Program-made: the position numbers and the translations under genes
NCBI GenBank assembly: GCA_903888815.1
Contig: CAISVC010000493.1
Coordinates: 1-7,580 of the forward strand
Length of the DNA stretch: 7,580 bases
Source of the DNA: an uncultured Fibrobacterota bacterium
GTDB lineage: Bacteria > Fibrobacterota > Chitinivibrionia > Chitinivibrionales > Chitinispirillaceae
Direction of reading: 5' to 3'
The notes under the pieces: model-generated
Databases searched by the model: none
The model's input: the letters and a program-made list of their open reading frames with translations, nothing else
Told to the model about the DNA's origin: nothing
Shown here: positions 6,292-7,580 of the stretch, one piece after another
How positions within the stretch are numbered: position 1 is the first letter of the stretch
Layout of the letters: every line of letters starts with the position of its first letter

Positions 6292-6371
6292 CGCCCCAAA
6301 AATATCTTTTTGTCTGCCTGCCTTCAAGGAACAGATCCATTTCCTTGCGCCCCCTGCTTTGATTATTTTAA

Positions 6372-6959
6372 ATGAAACACTATTTCAAAGACGCAGAGGA
6401 GCTGAAAATGGAACAGGCAATACGGCAGATTCTTTCGGCAATCGGAGAAAATCCCAACCGTCAAGGGCTTCGTAAAACCCCTGCCCGTGTTAAAAGAGCG
6501 TATGAATTCCTGATGCAGGGCTACAAACAGGACCCACAGGAAATCCTCAGCGGCGCCATCTATAAGGAAGAATGCAACCACATGATCATTGTCCGGGATA
6601 TCGAAATCTACAGCATGTGCGAACACCACCTGCTCCCCTTTTTCGGCAAATGCCATATCGGGTATATCGCGCGGAATAAAGTCTACGGCGTGAGCAAGCT
6701 GGCGCGCCTTGTCGACTGTTTTGCACGAAGGCTGCAGGTGCAGGAACGGCTGACCCAGCAAATCGCCGCATCGCTTGTAAAACCCATTAACGCCGAAGGC
6801 GTCGGCGTGGTGATTGAGGCACAGCATCTCTGCATGATGATGCGCGGTGTCCAGAAACAGAACTCGAAAATGGTGACATCGGCAATGCTGGGATGTTTCC
6901 GGAAAGAGCAATCGACAAGGATGGAGTTTCTGAATCTTATAGGAATGGAGCGAGGATAA
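6372..6959 (+). CDS. folE: GTP cyclohydrolase I (type IA)
   Basis: Catalyses GTP to 7,8-dihydroneopterin triphosphate plus formate (EC 3.5.4.16), the first step to folate, and in some bacteria also feeds queuosine or biopterin synthesis; a cytosolic toroidal homodecamer in the family. The family is clear: IGENPNRQGLRKTPARV (24-40), SMCEHHLLPF (81-90), GVSKLARLVD (106-115), QERLTQQIA (124-132), VVIEAQHLCMMMRG (146-159). Zinc ligands C83, H86 and C154 and the catalytic H85 are present with the same 71-residue Cys-Cys spacing as the E. coli enzyme. Two in-frame ATGs compete: 6372 has no ribosome-binding site, whereas 6408 (residue 13) has AGAGGAG 6 nt upstream. The extra residues DAEELK resemble the N-terminal helix of relatives, so I keep the longer form (195 residues; 183 for the shorter). 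No other folate gene is in the window. Confidence 0.97.
   Translation: MKHYFKDAEELKMEQAIRQILSAIGENPNRQGLRKTPARVKRAYEFLMQGYKQDPQEILSGAIYKEECNHMIIVRDIEIYSMCEHHLLPFFGKCHIGYIARNKVYGVSKLARLVDCFARRLQVQERLTQQIAASLVKPINAEGVGVVIEAQHLCMMMRGVQKQNSKMVTSAMLGCFRKEQSTRMEFLNLIGMERG
6395..6401 (+). promoter_or_regulatory. Strong Shine-Dalgarno (AGAGGAG) for an internal folE start
   Basis: AGAGGAG lies 6 nt before the in-frame ATG at 6408, inside the longer folE frame. The upstream ATG at 6372 lacks any purine-rich site. It argues that translation may start at 6408, giving a 183-residue enzyme that still contains all catalytic residues. Confidence 0.5.
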
Positions 6960-7024
6960 TGATAATTGATTTTATAAAACTATTTGAGCGTTCCCATCGT
7001 CCTGGCTGACGCAAAACACAGAAA

Positions 7025-7580
7025 ATGATAACTATCTCCTCTTCAATCCGCCTGTTACCTGTAATACTTTCTTTTTCTCTATCTCAATTTATTATCCTTA
7101 CAAGTTACGCCGGAGAACAAAAGATTATTACTATTCCCAGCGCGGCGATGAGAAAGACGCTCAGAGCCACGGTCGTTTCCCCCGACTCCTATGCTCAATC
7201 ACAAAGGCATTATTCCGTGATCTATCTGCTTCATGGCTTCGGCGGCGACTATACGGTATGGCCGCGCATCGTGCCTCTCACGCGCTATTCCGACTCATTG
7301 CAGCTGCTCTTTGTCTGTCCGGACGGTGAAAATTCCTGGTACCTGGACAGTCCTGTTAAAAAAAGATCGCGATTTGAAACTTTTATAATTAATGAAGTTG
7401 TTCCGTTTATCGACAGTACCTATCGAACATGGAACCGGAGCGAAGGCAGGGCAATCTTCGGAACCAGCATGGGCGGTCATGGCGCCATCACCCTTCTGGC
7501 AAGACATCAGGAACTCTTTGCCGGTGCCTGCGCCATTGCCGGCATAATGGACCTGTCCGAATTCCCCTTTGAATGGGAAC
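7025..7580 (+). CDS. Secreted alpha/beta-hydrolase esterase (esterase D / putative esterase family), 3' partial
   Basis: The frame is open from the ATG at 7025 to the window end (185 codons); family members are usually about 260-300 residues, so about a third is missing. Residues 1-29 look like a signal peptide: short polar start with one Arg, hydrophobic core (LLPVILSFSLSQFIILT), and cleavage after SYA, so the enzyme is predicted to be periplasmic or secreted. The alpha/beta-hydrolase core shows VIYLLHGFGG (65-74, oxyanion-hole HG), VCPDGENSWYLDSP (97-110), FIINEVVPFID (120-130) and the nucleophile elbow GTSMGGHGA with S148. The Asp and His of the triad would lie beyond the window. This pattern belongs to the putative esterase family (PF00756-type) of tributyrin/acetyl-esterase and S-formylglutathione-hydrolase-like enzymes; export makes an acyl- or feruloyl-type carbohydrate esterase more likely, but the substrate is unknown. 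An in-frame TGA at 7007 limits the start; no clear ribosome-binding site. It lies 65 bp after folE with no obvious terminator between. Confidence 0.86.
   Translation, partial: MITISSSIRLLPVILSFSLSQFIILTSYAGEQKIITIPSAAMRKTLRATVVSPDSYAQSQRHYSVIYLLHGFGGDYTVWPRIVPLTRYSDSLQLLFVCPDGENSWYLDSPVKKRSRFETFIINEVVPFIDSTYRTWNRSEGRAIFGTSMGGHGAITLLARHQELFAGACAIAGIMDLSEFPFEWE

Noticed and set aside
6363..6911. A 182-codon minus-strand open frame opposite folE
   Set aside because: It mirrors the highly conserved FolE coding sequence and shows no domain of its own.
6960..7024. GCGT...ACGC short inverted repeat between folE and the esterase as a terminator
   Set aside because: Only four pairs with a 17-nt loop and no T-run; nothing convincing is visible in these 65 bases.

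Overview
The window looks like a chromosomal stretch from a Gram-negative bacterium of roughly 50% GC. The signs are a TonB_C-like single-pass protein, a secreted esterase and a CE4 deacetylase. The gene set (an MglA/roadblock pair, a short tail-anchored zinc-ribbon protein, a cytosolic hybrid histidine kinase) recalls the FCB/Fibrobacterota-like or deltaproteobacterial groups, but no single gene fixes the phylum. I see no tRNA, rRNA, CRISPR array, transposase or phage gene.

Left part (1-1874, + strand): a two-gene operon. The first gene enters from outside the window. Its visible start is the C-terminal part of an MglA-type small GTPase (NKRD guanine-specificity motif), and it continues in frame into a tail of almost 300 residues rich in Pro, Gln, Tyr and Ala. 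It overlaps by ATGA the start of a roadblock/LC7 (MglB-type) protein, which has its own tail of about 90 residues with the same composition. A GTPase and its likely regulator both carrying similar disordered tails is the most striking feature of the window. A hairpin terminator closes the operon.

Middle (1941-5063): a small minus-strand double-CxxC zinc-ribbon protein with a C-terminal membrane helix. Divergent from it is a plus-strand polysaccharide deacetylase (NodB/CE4) with a membrane-targeting N-terminus. This converges on a minus-strand PAS-HisKA-HATPase-REC hybrid kinase without membrane segments.

Right part (5177-7580): a minus-strand, single-pass membrane protein ending in a TonB_C/AgmX-type domain. 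Its middle contains a stretch that reads like a signal peptidase (S26) motif lacking the catalytic serine at the aligned position. Divergent from it are folE (GTP cyclohydrolase I) and then a secreted alpha/beta-hydrolase esterase cut by the window end. Apart from the mgl-like pair, the genes look like mostly separate transcription units in divergent and convergent arrangements, with no common pathway. The short intergenic regions carry several dyad sequences that could be operators or leader hairpins.
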